From Deltaproteobacteria bacterium (GTDB lineage: Bacteria > Myxococcota_A > Bradymonadia > REDH01): 47,085 bases of DNA. The stretch lies in contig REDH01000110.1 in assembly GCA_007693585.1 (NCBI GenBank), positions 1-47,085 on the forward strand, read 5' to 3'. Made by a program: the position numbers and the translations under genes. Below, piece by piece: positions 17,211 to 25,859 of the stretch; position 1 is the stretch's first letter, and each line of letters opens with the position of its first letter. The notes beneath the pieces were generated by a model. The model was not told the DNA's origin and did not search any database. It saw only the letters and a list, made by a program, of their open reading frames with translations.

Positions 17211-17480
17211 AGCGAGCGGCACGAGAGGCCGTTCGCTCACCCGGGAGCGAATCCGTCAGATCGAGGCCAAGGCGCTCCAGAAGCTGCGCGCGCCGAATCG
17301 TTGCGAGCATCTTCGGGCGTTCATCGACGGCTGAAGCGAGCGGCACGAGAGGCCGTTCGCTCACCCGGGAGCGAATCCGTCAGATCGAGGCCAAGGCGCT
17401 CCAGAAGCTGCGCGCGCCGAATCGTTGCGAGCATCTTCGGGCGTTCATCGACGGCTGAAGCGAGCGGCACGAGAGGCCGT
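17108..17480 (+). repeat. Three perfect 124-bp tandem copies of the rpoD 3' end
   Basis: Copies are 17108-17231, 17232-17355 and 17356-17479. Each encodes the region 4.2 recognition helix to the rpoD stop, plus 21 bases of downstream sequence. The copies look identical to the base. Since 124 is one more than a multiple of three, each copy is shifted by one frame relative to the last. A reading frame entering copy 1 in frame 1, 2 or 3 meets the same C-terminal coding sequence and its stop in copy 1, 2 or 3 (stops at 17210, 17334 and 17458). Confidence 0.97.
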
Positions 17481-17922
17481 CGGGTGGTCGCATCGCGGAC
17501 GAAGAAGTGGATCGGATGTTTCGGTGCCGGGCCCGGCCGTGGGCCTGCTGTCCGAGCGTTCACTGGCTTCGGGCAGGCGTTGCGAGCGCCGTGTTCTGCC
17601 CTTGCGAGCGGTGCCCTCGGGCGACCCGCCGCTGTCGCTGGCTGCCCGTGACCATCGGCGGCCAGCACCCGCTCCCGGCGCATTCGACGGCGAGTCTACG
17701 CCATGGCGGGTGAGCCTCCCCCCGGTTCGGTAGACCGCCTGCGCCGCGGCCACGGTACGCCGATGACCTGCACAGCCAGGCAGCATGCTTGTCGATGCGG
17801 CTGCGTGCACGACGGTCTCCAGGCCGACTCGGTCCTCTCGATTCCCTCAGCGGTGCGCCCGATGGCAGACGGAGGACGCGGGCCCGGCCACGCCGCTGCT
17901 CCCGAATGCTGATTCGTTGTTC
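17481..17922. other. Intergenic region between rpoD repeats and a lipoprotein gene
   Basis: No gene, tRNA or clear terminator is visible in these 442 bases. A 12-base GC palindrome (GCCGGGCCCGGC, 17526-17537) is the strongest self-complementary site. Frames are Arg/Pro-rich noise. rpoD (plus) and the next gene (minus) converge here, so at least one terminator would be expected. Confidence 0.45.
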
Positions 17923-18441
17923 CTACCGGCCCGTCGAAGCGCACGAGTAGGACAGCGGGGTGCACTGTCGCTCGTCCATGCCCTCGAGTTCGGCGCAGAA
18001 GAAGCCGCCAGGGCAGTCGTCGTCGAACTCGCAGGGCCGGCCACAGGAGCCCAGGGCGGCGGGGTCGTCGTCGAGTTGGAGGCAGAGCGCGTGGTCTTCG
18101 TAGCAGTCGGCGGATGTGTCGCAGTCCTGGCAGAGCCCGGCTCCGGCGGGTGGGGCTGGCGGCTCCGTAGGGCAGACGCGGGGGTCGTGGCACGGGTGGT
18201 CCGGTGCGCACACGGGGTTGCCCAGGCAGGAGACCGGCCGGCTCGGCGCGCGTTCGATGCAGACGGGTTCGCAGTAGGTTCGAACCTCCGTCCACACGCC
18301 GTAGTAGGGGTCACTCCAGGTGTGGTAGACGTCGGTGCAACGGGTCTCGGTTCGGACGCACTGCCGGCTGTCGGTCACACAGGAGGCGGCGGCCAGGAGA
18401 AGGGCGAGAGGAAGTCCGAGGAGGAGTCGGGGACTGGCCAT
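17923..18441 (-). CDS. Cys-rich secreted lipoprotein
   Basis: The protein is 172 residues from ATG 18441. A signal peptide with lipobox (LALLLAAASC) predicts a lipidated Cys21. The mature part has about 20 Cys in patterns such as CQDCDTSADCYEDHALC and CGRPCEFDDDCPGGFFC, the disulfide-rich repeats common in outer-membrane lipoproteins of Myxococcota. No enzyme motif is seen. It resembles the larger Cys-rich lipoprotein at 38344-39660. Function unknown. Confidence 0.82.
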   Translation of the reverse strand: MASPRLLLGLPLALLLAAASCVTDSRQCVRTETRCTDVYHTWSDPYYGVWTEVRTYCEPVCIERAPSRPVSCLGNPVCAPDHPCHDPRVCPTEPPAPPAGAGLCQDCDTSADCYEDHALCLQLDDDPAALGSCGRPCEFDDDCPGGFFCAELEGMDERQCTPLSYSCASTGR

Positions 18442-19022
18442 GTTCGCGCTCGGGTTCACGGGTGTGTGGGGGGGGTAGCCCGCGTACCGTCGGACGGGCA
18501 GGCAGATCCGTTCCGATGGACGCGAACGGGGGAGCGCGTATTCAAGACGATGGTCAACCGGCCCGGCGACGACAGGGTGTGGCAGGCAGGGGGATCGCAA
18601 CGTCCGGAGTTCAACCCGGCATGGTACCGTGCGCTGGCCCGCATCCGCAGCAGGGACCGGAGTCCCGTGGGGCGCAAGGAGGTGTCTCCCTCCGGGCGGG
18701 GCGCAGTGGCGACTTTGCGACAGGCCTGGCGAGGCAGGGGTCGGGCGTTCCGCTCGGCGACGGCAGAACTCCGATCGAGTGGCTGGCGGGTTCGGGGCAT
18801 ACGGACGCGGGGTATCGTGTCCTTGGGAGGGGCCAGTAGGCACGAAGCGACCCGACGGGCGGGCAGGGCAGGACAGGAACCAGGCGCTGTCCGGCGCTGT
18901 CCGGAGACCTTGTTGACCGCTGGGGTGCCATCTTCTACACTGCTGCGGTCGCGGCCGCCGACCCGGCTCGGATAGCGGGCGGTGAGCCGACCTGGAACAG
19001 GTCAACCACTGGAGCAGAATCC
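18442..19022. other. Intergenic region with one promoter, no gene seen
   Basis: The 581 bases between the divergent lipoprotein genes hold the promoter at 18913-18941 near the right end. A short tandem GGCGCTGTCC repeat lies near 18890. No frame here has a recognisable protein. Confidence 0.5.
18913..18941 (+). promoter_or_regulatory. Strong sigma-70-like promoter
   Basis: TTGACC (18913-18918) and TACACT (18936-18941) are 17 bases apart, close to consensus in a GC-rich background. Transcription would begin near 18948, about 75 bases before the lipoprotein start at 19023. Confidence 0.65.
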
Positions 19023-21098
19023 ATGAAGCATGTCCGCAACGCGCACCCCCCGCTCGTGCTGGCCGTTCTGGTCATTGCGCTGGCGTCTACAACGACGGCC
19101 TGCCGGACCACGGATGACACGGCGATTGCCGAGATTGCGGTGAACTTCAACCCGCTGGTGTTCCCGGCCATCCCGCTGGATGACGTGGAGCCTCGTACGC
19201 TGGAGATCAGCAGTGTCGGCAACGGCACGCTGCGTCTCGACACGATACGGATTCAGTCGGGCGGAGAAGCCTTCTCGATCGCCGAGCAGGATCTGCCGAT
19301 CACGCTCGAACCCGGGGAGTCGCACCGGTTGACCGTCACCCATACGCGGACCGCGACGACCGCCCAGAACGGGGTACTCCGGGTCGAGTCGAACGGCGGA
19401 AACCTCAACGTCCAGCTCGAGGCTCCCGCGCTGCTGGCGACCCTGGTGGCATCCCCGAACCCCCTGTCGTTCGGTCGCGTGCCGATCGGAACGCACCGGG
19501 TTCGGACCCTCACGGTCCAGAACGCGGGCAATGCCGGTGTGGGCATCCGGAGCATCCGGTTCGACGCCGGTGCCGGCATCGAGATGGCAACGGCCGGAGC
19601 CGCCAACATCGAAGGGGCGGAGTTCGAGAACTTCGTGCCCGAAACACCGTTCGAGCTCGGAACGACGGAGGTCTTCGAGATCGACTTCCGCTGCAGCCCC
19701 GTCGACGACCGACAGCTCTTCGGCGACCTCATCATCACGACGGAACTCGAGACGCAGGTGAACGTGCAGATTTCCTGCAATGGTCCCCAGCCGTGCCTCG
19801 AGGTTCAGGACCCCACCGGCCGAGTGAACGAGCGGAGCATCGACTTCGGAGAGGTGGCGATCGGAGTCGACAACGCCCGCCCGATCACGATCACCAACTG
19901 CGGCCTCGCGTCCGGTGAGGAACTGCAGGTGACGAGCATCACCATCGAGGGTGGGGATGAGGATGTCATGGGCATCGCCAATCTCGACCCCGCCCGGTTG
20001 CCGTTCCAGCTTGCGCCCGCCGAGGCGGACGGGTTCGTGCTCACCTGCAACCCGAACGATCTCGACGCCTACACCGCGTCGCTTGTGGTGCGCTCCAATG
20101 ATGAGGAGCAGGACCCGCTGGAGATCCCGGTGGTCTGCATCGGCAGCGACAACACGCCGCCCATCGCCTCGGCCCAGTGTCGGGTGTCCACCGCCACCGC
20201 CCAGACCGGTTTCCAGGACGACCTCGATACGGTGCCCTTCGTGACCGTGGAGTGCACCTGCGCCGGATCGTCCGATCCCGACGGAGACCTCATCGAGAGC
20301 TGCCTCTGGGATGTCACCAAGCCGTCGGGGGCCACCACCGGCGGTGAGGGCACTCCCAATCAGACCTACAGCTTCTTCCTCGACGAAATCAGCGGGAGCA
20401 GCGACGCGGGCGATGCCTATCAGGTCTGCCTGACCGTGGTTGACGACCGCGGAGCATCGTCCACGAACGAGGAGTGCGTCAGCATCACCGCGACCCCCGA
20501 AGGGGAGCTGACCTGCCGGCTCGTCTGGGCGCACGCCTTCGGCGGTTCGACCGATCCGCTCTTCCCGGACGCGGACCCCAACCAGTCCCGCGGTTGTGGC
20601 GCCGATCTGGACATTCACGCTCTCTCCTCGACGCAGGGATCGTGGTTCGACGTCAACAATGCGGTGTTCTTCTCGCAGCAGGCGCGGACCCAGAACTGGC
20701 CGGCCGGCGAGAGAGGCAGCCTGGATGTCGATGTGCGGCTTGGTGTAGGCCCGGAGGTCATCACCGTTCGCGACCCGTCGCCGGGTGTCACCTACACCTG
20801 CGCCGTGCACTACTGGGACGACTACGGATGGCAGCAGTACCCGCAGGCGGGCGGTTGGGCGGACGCTACCCTGGAGGTGTACGCGGGAGGAGCGCTGATC
20901 GCCGAGTACACGCGGCGAATGAACCAGAAGGCGGAGTTCTGGGAAGCCGTGCAGATCACCTGGCGGGATCCGATTCCGACCAGCAGCGACATCACCAGCA
21001 GCAACACGGTGCTGTCCACCCACTGCGATTCGCCACGAGCCCCCAGCCCGTGTCCGGCCCGCGGTGGCTCGCGCAGCGTGGCGCCCTGCTGGAACTGA
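19023..21098 (+). CDS. Large surface lipoprotein with choice-of-anchor/ASH-like and PKD-like domains
   Basis: The protein is 691 residues from ATG 19023, with GGAG 8 bases upstream. The signal peptide ends with a lipobox-like ALASTTTAC. Three or so immunoglobulin-like repeats follow, each of the choice-of-anchor D/ASH style ([60 protein letters not shown]). A PKD-like domain lies at about residues 375-485 ([19 protein letters not shown]). The C-terminal 180 residues ([20 protein letters not shown]) resemble metal-binding beta-sandwich modules of the YfaP type. The mature protein is probably displayed on the cell surface and serves adhesion or structure. A terminator hairpin follows. Confidence 0.85.
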   Translation: MKHVRNAHPPLVLAVLVIALASTTTACRTTDDTAIAEIAVNFNPLVFPAIPLDDVEPRTLEISSVGNGTLRLDTIRIQSGGEAFSIAEQDLPITLEPGESHRLTVTHTRTATTAQNGVLRVESNGGNLNVQLEAPALLATLVASPNPLSFGRVPIGTHRVRTLTVQNAGNAGVGIRSIRFDAGAGIEMATAGAANIEGAEFENFVPETPFELGTTEVFEIDFRCSPVDDRQLFGDLIITTELETQVNVQISCNGPQPCLEVQDPTGRVNERSIDFGEVAIGVDNARPITITNCGLASGEELQVTSITIEGGDEDVMGIANLDPARLPFQLAPAEADGFVLTCNPNDLDAYTASLVVRSNDEEQDPLEIPVVCIGSDNTPPIASAQCRVSTATAQTGFQDDLDTVPFVTVECTCAGSSDPDGDLIESCLWDVTKPSGATTGGEGTPNQTYSFFLDEISGSSDAGDAYQVCLTVVDDRGASSTNEECVSITATPEGELTCRLVWAHAFGGSTDPLFPDADPNQSRGCGADLDIHALSSTQGSWFDVNNAVFFSQQARTQNWPAGERGSLDVDVRLGVGPEVITVRDPSPGVTYTCAVHYWDDYGWQQYPQAGGWADATLEVYAGGALIAEYTRRMNQKAEFWEAVQITWRDPIPTSSDITSSNTVLSTHCDSPRAPSPCPARGGSRSVAPCWN

Positions 21099-21121
21099 GG
21101 TCCCGCGGTCGAGTTGCATGG

Positions 21122-21143
21122 CGCCCCCGTCCCGGGGGCGTTT
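21122..21143 (+). terminator. Terminator-like hairpin after the surface lipoprotein
   Basis: CGCCCCCG (21122-21129) and CGGGGGCG (21133-21140) form an 8-bp stem with a 3-base loop, followed by TTT. It lies 23 bases after the stop at 21098 and 60 bases before kal. Confidence 0.6.
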
Positions 21144-21202
21144 CGCGCTCTTGGGCCTGCCCCGGACGTCTGGAGTCGGGCCCGCTGATGGAAGGAGTAC
21201 GC

Positions 21203-21613
21203 ATGGAAGGCCTCACCGCCCTGATTCGCCTGCGGATGTCCGCGCACGACGCCCACTACGCCGGCGGTCTCGTTGACGGTGCGAGAATGCTCGCCCTCTT
21301 TGGCGACGTGGCCACGGAGGTGCTCATCCGGCTGGATGGGGACGAAGGGCTCTTTCGGGCATACTCGGAGGTCGAGTTCCTCGCGCCCGTTCACGCGGGC
21401 GACTACATCGAGGTGGAGGGGAAGCTCGTGCGCGTGGGCCGGACGTCGCGGGAGATCGCCTTCGAGGCCCGCAAGGTCATCCGCCCCGCGCCGGATCTGG
21501 GCCACGAGAGCTCCGCGGAGGTGCTCGACGAGCCCGTCGTCGTGTGCCGCGCGGTCGGCACGTGCGTCACTCCCCTGGAGCGGCAGCGGGGTGGAGCGCG
21601 ACAGGAGGGGTAG
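21203..21613 (+). CDS. kal: 3-aminobutyryl-CoA ammonia-lyase (hotdog fold)
   Basis: The protein is 136 residues from ATG 21203, with GAAGGAG 5 bases upstream; the ATG at 21188 is less well placed. The sequence ([59 protein letters not shown]) matches what I recall of Kal, the small hotdog-fold enzyme of lysine fermentation. It removes ammonia from 3-aminobutyryl-CoA to give crotonyl-CoA. Its neighbour is kce, the enzyme just before it in the pathway, which strengthens the call over a generic thioesterase. Confidence 0.86.
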   Translation: MEGLTALIRLRMSAHDAHYAGGLVDGARMLALFGDVATEVLIRLDGDEGLFRAYSEVEFLAPVHAGDYIEVEGKLVRVGRTSREIAFEARKVIRPAPDLGHESSAEVLDEPVVVCRAVGTCVTPLERQRGGARQEG

Positions 21614-21664
21614 TGCCACACCCGGTATACCTTGTGTGCCCGAGCTGTGCGGCGTCGAGGGGGC

Positions 21665-21693
21665 TTGACACGCTGGTTGGCGCGGTGTTGTGC
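21665..21693 (+). promoter_or_regulatory. Possible promoter for kce
   Basis: A perfect TTGACA (21665-21670) lies between kal and kce. The -10 candidate 17 bases on (TTGTGC, 21688-21693) is poor. It may permit kce transcription apart from kal. Confidence 0.3.
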
Positions 21694-21728
21694 TCCTCGC
21701 CGACTGAAGCCCAGCAGGAGTCCGTCCA

Positions 21729-22574
21729 ATGAACGCCCCGCTCACGCCACTGATGATCACCGCTGCCATCAACGGGGCGGAGGTCACGCGGCACGACAAC
21801 CCGACGTTGCCGATCACCCCCGAGGAAGTGGGAGAGGAAGCGCGTCGGTGTGCGGAGGAAGGAGCGTGCATCGTTCACCTGCACGGGCGAAACCCGGATG
21901 GAACGCCATCGCAGGATGTGGACGTGTTCCGGGACTACTTCGAGGCGATTCGGGATCGTACGGACATCATCGTGCAGTTCTCGACGGGGGGCGCCGTCGG
22001 AATGGACCTCGAGGAGCGGATCGCGGCGCTTGCGCTGCGCCCGGAGATGGCCACGCTCACGACGGGCAGCGTCAATTTCGGCGACGGGGTTTTCGTGAAC
22101 CGAGTGCCGGAGATTCGCGAGATCGCATCCCGGCTCACCCAATTCGAGGTCCGCGCCGAGATCGAGGTGTTCGATCTGGGGATGCTCGACACGGCGTTCC
22201 GGCTGGTGGACGAGGGTGCGTTGCGCGGGCCGCAGCACGTGAACCTCGTTCTTGGGGTTCCCGGGGCGATGTCGGCCAGGACGTCTCACGTGGACTACCT
22301 CGTGTCGTTGCTGCCCGCGGGCTGGACCTGGAGCGTCGCTGGCATCGGTCGCCACGAACTCGCGATGGCGCGCCACGCCATCGAGCAGGGTGGGCACGTG
22401 CGGGTGGGACTCGAGGACAATATCTTCCTGCGGCGTGGGGAGCTTGCAGATGGGTCGCATTCGCTGGTCCGTGAGGTGGCACGCATGGCTTCCGAAGCGG
22501 GCAGGCCCCTGATGGTTGTTCACGACGCACGAATTCTCCTGCGGGTGCAGGAGACGAGGTTCCCTGCCGGATGA
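21729..22574 (+). CDS. kce: 3-keto-5-aminohexanoate cleavage enzyme (BKACE family)
   Basis: The protein is 281 residues from ATG 21729, with AGGAG 8 bases upstream. It is a DUF849/BKACE TIM barrel with the zinc motif IVHLHGRNPDG (two His), the STGGAVG loop, and GLEDN near the C-terminus. The family condenses a beta-keto acid with acetyl-CoA and releases acetoacetate plus a new CoA ester. Kce does this on 3-keto-5-aminohexanoate to give 3-aminobutyryl-CoA, the substrate of Kal next door. Other BKACE substrates are possible, but the kal neighbour and the kdd gene 5 kb away favour the lysine pathway. Confidence 0.88.
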   Translation: MNAPLTPLMITAAINGAEVTRHDNPTLPITPEEVGEEARRCAEEGACIVHLHGRNPDGTPSQDVDVFRDYFEAIRDRTDIIVQFSTGGAVGMDLEERIAALALRPEMATLTTGSVNFGDGVFVNRVPEIREIASRLTQFEVRAEIEVFDLGMLDTAFRLVDEGALRGPQHVNLVLGVPGAMSARTSHVDYLVSLLPAGWTWSVAGIGRHELAMARHAIEQGGHVRVGLEDNIFLRRGELADGSHSLVREVARMASEAGRPLMVVHDARILLRVQETRFPAG

Positions 22575-22584
22575 GCCGGCAGGG
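22562..22584 (+). terminator. Hairpin spanning the kce stop codon
   Basis: CCCTGCCGG (22562-22570) and CCGGCAGGG (22576-22584) form a perfect 9-bp stem around the loop ATGAG, which holds part of the TGA stop. Its right arm shares AGGG with the next hairpin, so the two stems compete at their edge. Confidence 0.55.
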
Positions 22585-22612
22585 AGGCAGTCCGCCCGGG
22601 GGCTGCCTCCCT
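22581..22612 (+). terminator. Terminator-like hairpin after kce
   Basis: AGGGAGGCAG (22581-22590) and CTGCCTCCCT (22603-22612) form a perfect 10-bp stem with a 12-base loop. No T-run follows, so it may act as a transcript end stabiliser or a Rho-aided terminator. Confidence 0.6.
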
Positions 22613-22647
22613 ACGAGGATGAAGAAGAAACCGGGATTTCAAGGCTC

Positions 22648-22677
22648 TTGACACCTCGCTTCGCGAATCAATACGGT
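22648..22677 (+). promoter_or_regulatory. Promoter of the HU gene
   Basis: TTGACA (22648-22653) is a perfect -35 box; TACGGT (22672-22677) is a weak -10 at 18 bases. Transcription would start near 22684, about 70 bases before the HU start codon. Confidence 0.5.
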
Positions 22678-22755
22678 GCGCGCTGTCAGGATCCTGACCG
22701 ATGAAACGTCCGCAACGGCCACTCTCGTGGCCCCCCACCCTTCCGGAGGAAGACA

Positions 22756-23028
22756 ATGACCAAGGCTGAGCTTATCGATCTCGTGCAGGACAAGGCAGAC
22801 GGCGACTTCAGCAAGAAGGACGTCGCCGCGCTCGTGGACGCCACCTTCGACGCCCTCGGAGACGCGATCCGTGGGGGTCGCTTCTCCTACCCGGGCTTCG
22901 GAACCTTCACCGTGAAGGACGTGGCAGCCCGCGCCGGCCGCAACCCCAAGACGAACGAGCCGATCCAGATCCCCGCATCGCGGACGGTGAAGTTCAAGCC
23001 GTCTCCGAAGTTCAAGGACTCTCTCTGA
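22756..23028 (+). CDS. HU family histone-like DNA-binding protein
   Basis: The protein is 90 residues, the normal HU length, from ATG 22756 with GGAGGA 7 bases upstream. It begins MTKAELIDLVQDKAD and has the HU signature FGTFTVKDVAARAGRNPKTN with the DNA-clasping arm IQIPASRTVKFKP. It should bind DNA as a dimer in the nucleoid and bend it without much sequence preference. It has its own promoter and intrinsic terminator, so it is probably monocistronic. hupA or hupB cannot be chosen. Confidence 0.97.
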   Translation: MTKAELIDLVQDKADGDFSKKDVAALVDATFDALGDAIRGGRFSYPGFGTFTVKDVAARAGRNPKTNEPIQIPASRTVKFKPSPKFKDSL

Positions 23029-23047
23029 GTCGAATCGCGGTGTGCCG

Positions 23048-23082
23048 GAGAGGCGTCCATTCGGGCGCCTCTCGACGTTTTT
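23048..23082 (+). terminator. Intrinsic terminator of the HU gene
   Basis: GAGAGGCG (23048-23055) pairs with CGCCTCTC (23066-23073) over 8 bp; a run of five T follows at 23078-23082. It lies 20 bases after the HU stop. Confidence 0.8.
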
Positions 23083-23106
23083 GCACCGAAGAAGAGGGCC
23101 GGCAAC

Positions 23107-23198
23107 GGCCTCCGAACGGAGGCCTGCGCGCGAGGCCGGGGTCGGGATGAACCCTCCATGGAGGGGCTGGGGGCGACGGTGTCATGCCGCGAGGCATG
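23107..23198. terminator. Series of inverted repeats between convergent HU and murJ
   Basis: Three further hairpins or palindromes follow the HU terminator. GGCCTCC-GAAC-GGAGGCC is at 23107-23124, the 14-base palindrome CCCTCCATGGAGGG at 23152-23165, and CATGCC-GCGA-GGCATG at 23183-23198. They may stop transcription from murJ or in both directions. Confidence 0.5.
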
Positions 23199-23238
23199 GG
23201 GCCGGCCACGGTGGCGGGAACACCGCGCTGACCAGCGC

Positions 23239-24852
23239 TCACTCGTCGGCGGGTTCGCCGGTGGAGCGCCTTTTGGAGTCGTCGAGGAGGTGTCGATAGC
23301 GGCGGGGGAGTGCGCCGATGAGGGCCGATCGCGCAGCGCCGCCGCGGACGACGAGGATGGCCACGGCCACCGGGGTGAACGCAGTTGCCGCGATGACGAT
23401 GCGGAGCAGCGCATCGGTCGGGCCTGCGGGCAGGCTGGAGAGTTCTGCCCACAGGCGGACAGCCAGCCAACCGGCGATCATGCCAGGCCCCGTCGCGGCC
23501 GCGCCGTCGAGGAGTCCCCTGATGGTCGTGCCGAGCAGAGGGGTTCCGTGCCGGACCCGGTACAGCCAGAGGGTTCCCACGGCGCTGGCACCCATTCCGA
23601 TGACGGTGGCGAGGGCCAGCCCGCGGATCTCGGCCAATCCGCCGAGCCATGCGTAGAGCGGTGCGCTCGCAACGACGATCGCCGTTCCGAGCCACATCGG
23701 GCGCCACGTGTCTTCGCGGGCGTAGAAGCCGCGCACGGCCACGGTCTGAATGGACCAGGCCACGACGGCGAAGGAGAGGATGGAGAGCGCTTCCGCGGTT
23801 CGTCTGCTGTCCTCGGCGGTGAAGGCGCCCCGTTCGTAGACGAAGACGGTGAAGGGCAGGGCGACGAGGAAGAGCGCGCCACCGGCCACGGTCGCGAGGG
23901 TTGCGGTCGCACGCAACGTGCCACGGAGCTGATCGGCGAGGCGGTCCCACTCCTCCCGTGCGGCGAGGTGGGAGAGGAAGGGGAGGGCGGCCTGGGCGAC
24001 GGCGGTGCCGACGAGGGCCACGGGTACCAGCATGAGGCGGCGTGCGTTGTTGAGCCAGGTGATGGAACCTGCCGCGTACTGGGAGCCGAAGTACCGGCCG
24101 AACCACTCGTCGACTGTGAGCAGCGAGACGCCGACCATCAGGGGGAAGGCGAGGTGGAGGTAGCGGCGCAGATCCGGGTCCGCGGTGTCCACCCGCGGGC
24201 GATAGCGCAGGTGACGCCGTGCCATGAGGAGGGGCAGCACGACGGGGCCGGCGAGGGCGCCGGCGAGGACACCCCAGGAGAAGCCTTCCACACCGATGGC
24301 GGGACCGAGCAGGACTCCGCCGAGAATGATGCATAGGTTGTAGAGCAGAGGACTGAGGGCCGCGGCGAGGAACCGCTGCCGGGCGAGCTCGGTGGCGATG
24401 ATCAGGCCCCCGGCGAAGAAGAGCAGCGGGCCGGGGAGAATGAGTCGGGTGAGGCGGGTCGTGAGGGCGAGCTGCTCGGGGTCGAATCCCGGAAAGAGGA
24501 GGGGGACGATGCGGGGGGCCATGAACCATGCGGTGATGACGGCCAGGACGAGCACGCCACCGAGGGTGGTGAGCACGTTCGAGAAGAGCCGCCAGCCCCT
24601 GTCTTCGTGTCCCCGGAGGACGGCCTTGCTGAAGAGGGGGATGAAGGTGATGCTGAGCGCTCCTCCGGAGAGGAAGTAGTGCAGCATGTCGGGTAGCAGG
24701 AACGCTGCGTGGTAGGCGTCGGTCTCGGGTCCGGCTCCGAGCTGCCACGCGATGACCGCGTCCCGGGCATAGGCGAGCAGGCGGCTGAGCAATCCCGAAA
24801 CGGCGAGCAGCAGCGCGGCGAGGGTGAGTCTGCGTTGTTCCGCGGGTGGCAA
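23239..24852 (-). CDS. murJ: Lipid II flippase MurJ (MviN)
   Basis: The protein is 537 residues with about 14 membrane segments. The N-terminal motif LLAVSGLLSRLLAYARDAVI and the loop ETDAYHAAFLLPDMLHYFLS are typical of MurJ. It moves lipid II across the inner membrane for peptidoglycan synthesis. The start is TTG 24852: no ATG or GTG is found in frame close to the first helix, and the ribosome site is poor. It is divergent from the PPC-like gene and convergent with HU. Confidence 0.93.
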   Translation of the reverse strand: MPPAEQRRLTLAALLLAVSGLLSRLLAYARDAVIAWQLGAGPETDAYHAAFLLPDMLHYFLSGGALSITFIPLFSKAVLRGHEDRGWRLFSNVLTTLGGVLVLAVITAWFMAPRIVPLLFPGFDPEQLALTTRLTRLILPGPLLFFAGGLIIATELARQRFLAAALSPLLYNLCIILGGVLLGPAIGVEGFSWGVLAGALAGPVVLPLLMARRHLRYRPRVDTADPDLRRYLHLAFPLMVGVSLLTVDEWFGRYFGSQYAAGSITWLNNARRLMLVPVALVGTAVAQAALPFLSHLAAREEWDRLADQLRGTLRATATLATVAGGALFLVALPFTVFVYERGAFTAEDSRRTAEALSILSFAVVAWSIQTVAVRGFYAREDTWRPMWLGTAIVVASAPLYAWLGGLAEIRGLALATVIGMGASAVGTLWLYRVRHGTPLLGTTIRGLLDGAAATGPGMIAGWLAVRLWAELSSLPAGPTDALLRIVIAATAFTPVAVAILVVRGGAARSALIGALPRRYRHLLDDSKRRSTGEPADE

Positions 24853-24864
24853 GGAGTGCTCGCG

Positions 24865-24893
24865 TTGACACGGGAACGTGCGGATGCTTACCC
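24865..24893 (+). promoter_or_regulatory. Possible promoter for the PPC-like gene
   Basis: A perfect TTGACA (24865-24870) is followed 17 bases later by TTACCC (24888-24893), which is a weak -10. A transcript would begin near 24900, about 67 bases before ATG 24967. Confidence 0.35.
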
Positions 24894-24966
24894 GGCGCGC
24901 CGCGGTGGGCGGGCGATGTGGTCACCGGGCTGGTCCCGGGGGCAGGAAACCCGCAGGGAGAGTGGG

Positions 24967-25833
24967 ATGTCAATGAATCAGCAGCCGCCAGGAGTCCGGG
25001 TCATTCGATGCACCCCCGGAGAGTCGCTCGACTCGGCGTTGGAGCGCGTGCGCTCCGAGGCGGGTGCGGAGGCGGTCCATGCCCGTGCGTTCGGGACGAT
25101 TTCCGGGGTCGAGGTGCTTCTTCCGGATGGCGAGGGGGTGCTGTCGGTGTTGCGTCATGACGCGACGGCAGAGCTCGTGCAGTGCGATGCGCTGGCGAGC
25201 GAGGACGGGGTTCACTGTAGCGGGGTCGTGTCGCTGGTGGTGGGCGGGGTTCCGTTGACCATCGGCGGTCGGCTTCGCATCGCAGCGGCGCTGGACGTTA
25301 CCCTCGTGATTCACGTGGTGGGCGCGTCGGACGTGCTGGCCGCGTCCGTGTCGATGCCGGAATCTCCATCGCGGGGGCCCGTTGTGGTGGAGCGGGGCGG
25401 GTCGGCTGCAGGTGCACGGGAGCCAGCAGCGGCTGCGCCGCGGGCTTCGTCGGGCGGTCGGGCATCCGGGGCTGCGGCGGTGGAGTCATCGTTGGGTGTT
25501 TCGGGGGGGCGTGCTGCCGGCGGAGGTCATGTCGGGGGCGGATCGGGTGTGGCGTCGGGCCAGGGCGCCTGGGCGCGGGTGGCGGCGGTCAGCGCGACGG
25601 TGCAGGGTGCGGAGGACGATGACGATGACGAGGTGGATGCCGACGATCTGGAGCGCGGGGACGTGCTCTTGCACCCGAAGCTGGGCCGTTGTCGGGTTCT
25701 GGGACAGTCGGGCGTGGACGCGGTGCGGGTGCAGGTGCCTTCGGGATCGCCGCGGAAACTGATGATGCGCCCCTTCCGGATCTTCCGTTGCGGCGATACC
25801 CGCGAGTTCGAGTTGCGGCGGCGGGAGGACTGA
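24967..25833 (+). CDS. PPC (DUF296)-like protein with Gly/Ala-rich linker and C-terminal basic module
   Basis: The protein is 288 residues from ATG 24967, with GGAG 7 bases upstream. Residues 1-125 (PGESLDSALERVRSEAGAEA; VHARAFGTISGVEVLLPDG; GVVSLVVGGVPLTIGGRLRI) resemble the PPC/DUF296 fold found alone in bacteria and with AT-hooks in plants. A low-complexity Gly/Ala/Ser linker of about 85 residues follows, then an acidic patch and a 60-residue module (ERGDVLLHPKLGRCRVLGQS, ending FRIFRCGDTREFELRRRED). The module looks like a small beta-barrel of CarD/KOW style; this is a guess. No enzyme motif. It is the first gene of the plus-strand run, 26 bases before the NUDIX gene. Confidence 0.65.
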   Translation: MSMNQQPPGVRVIRCTPGESLDSALERVRSEAGAEAVHARAFGTISGVEVLLPDGEGVLSVLRHDATAELVQCDALASEDGVHCSGVVSLVVGGVPLTIGGRLRIAAALDVTLVIHVVGASDVLAASVSMPESPSRGPVVVERGGSAAGAREPAAAAPRASSGGRASGAAAVESSLGVSGGRAAGGGHVGGGSGVASGQGAWARVAAVSATVQGAEDDDDDEVDADDLERGDVLLHPKLGRCRVLGQSGVDAVRVQVPSGSPRKLMMRPFRIFRCGDTREFELRRRED

Positions 25834-25859
25834 ATGCCGCGACACGGGAGGCAGTGGTC

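Noticed and set aside
14844-17240. Minus-strand frame extending ruvC upstream through the whole of rpoD
   Set aside because: The extension is antisense to a conserved sigma factor; ruvC homology starts at ATG 15347.
16819-17458. Short extra genes ending in the sigma region 4.2 sequence downstream of rpoD
   Set aside because: They are products of the 124-bp tandem repeat read in shifted frames; no ribosome site or unique protein. Reported as a repeat instead.
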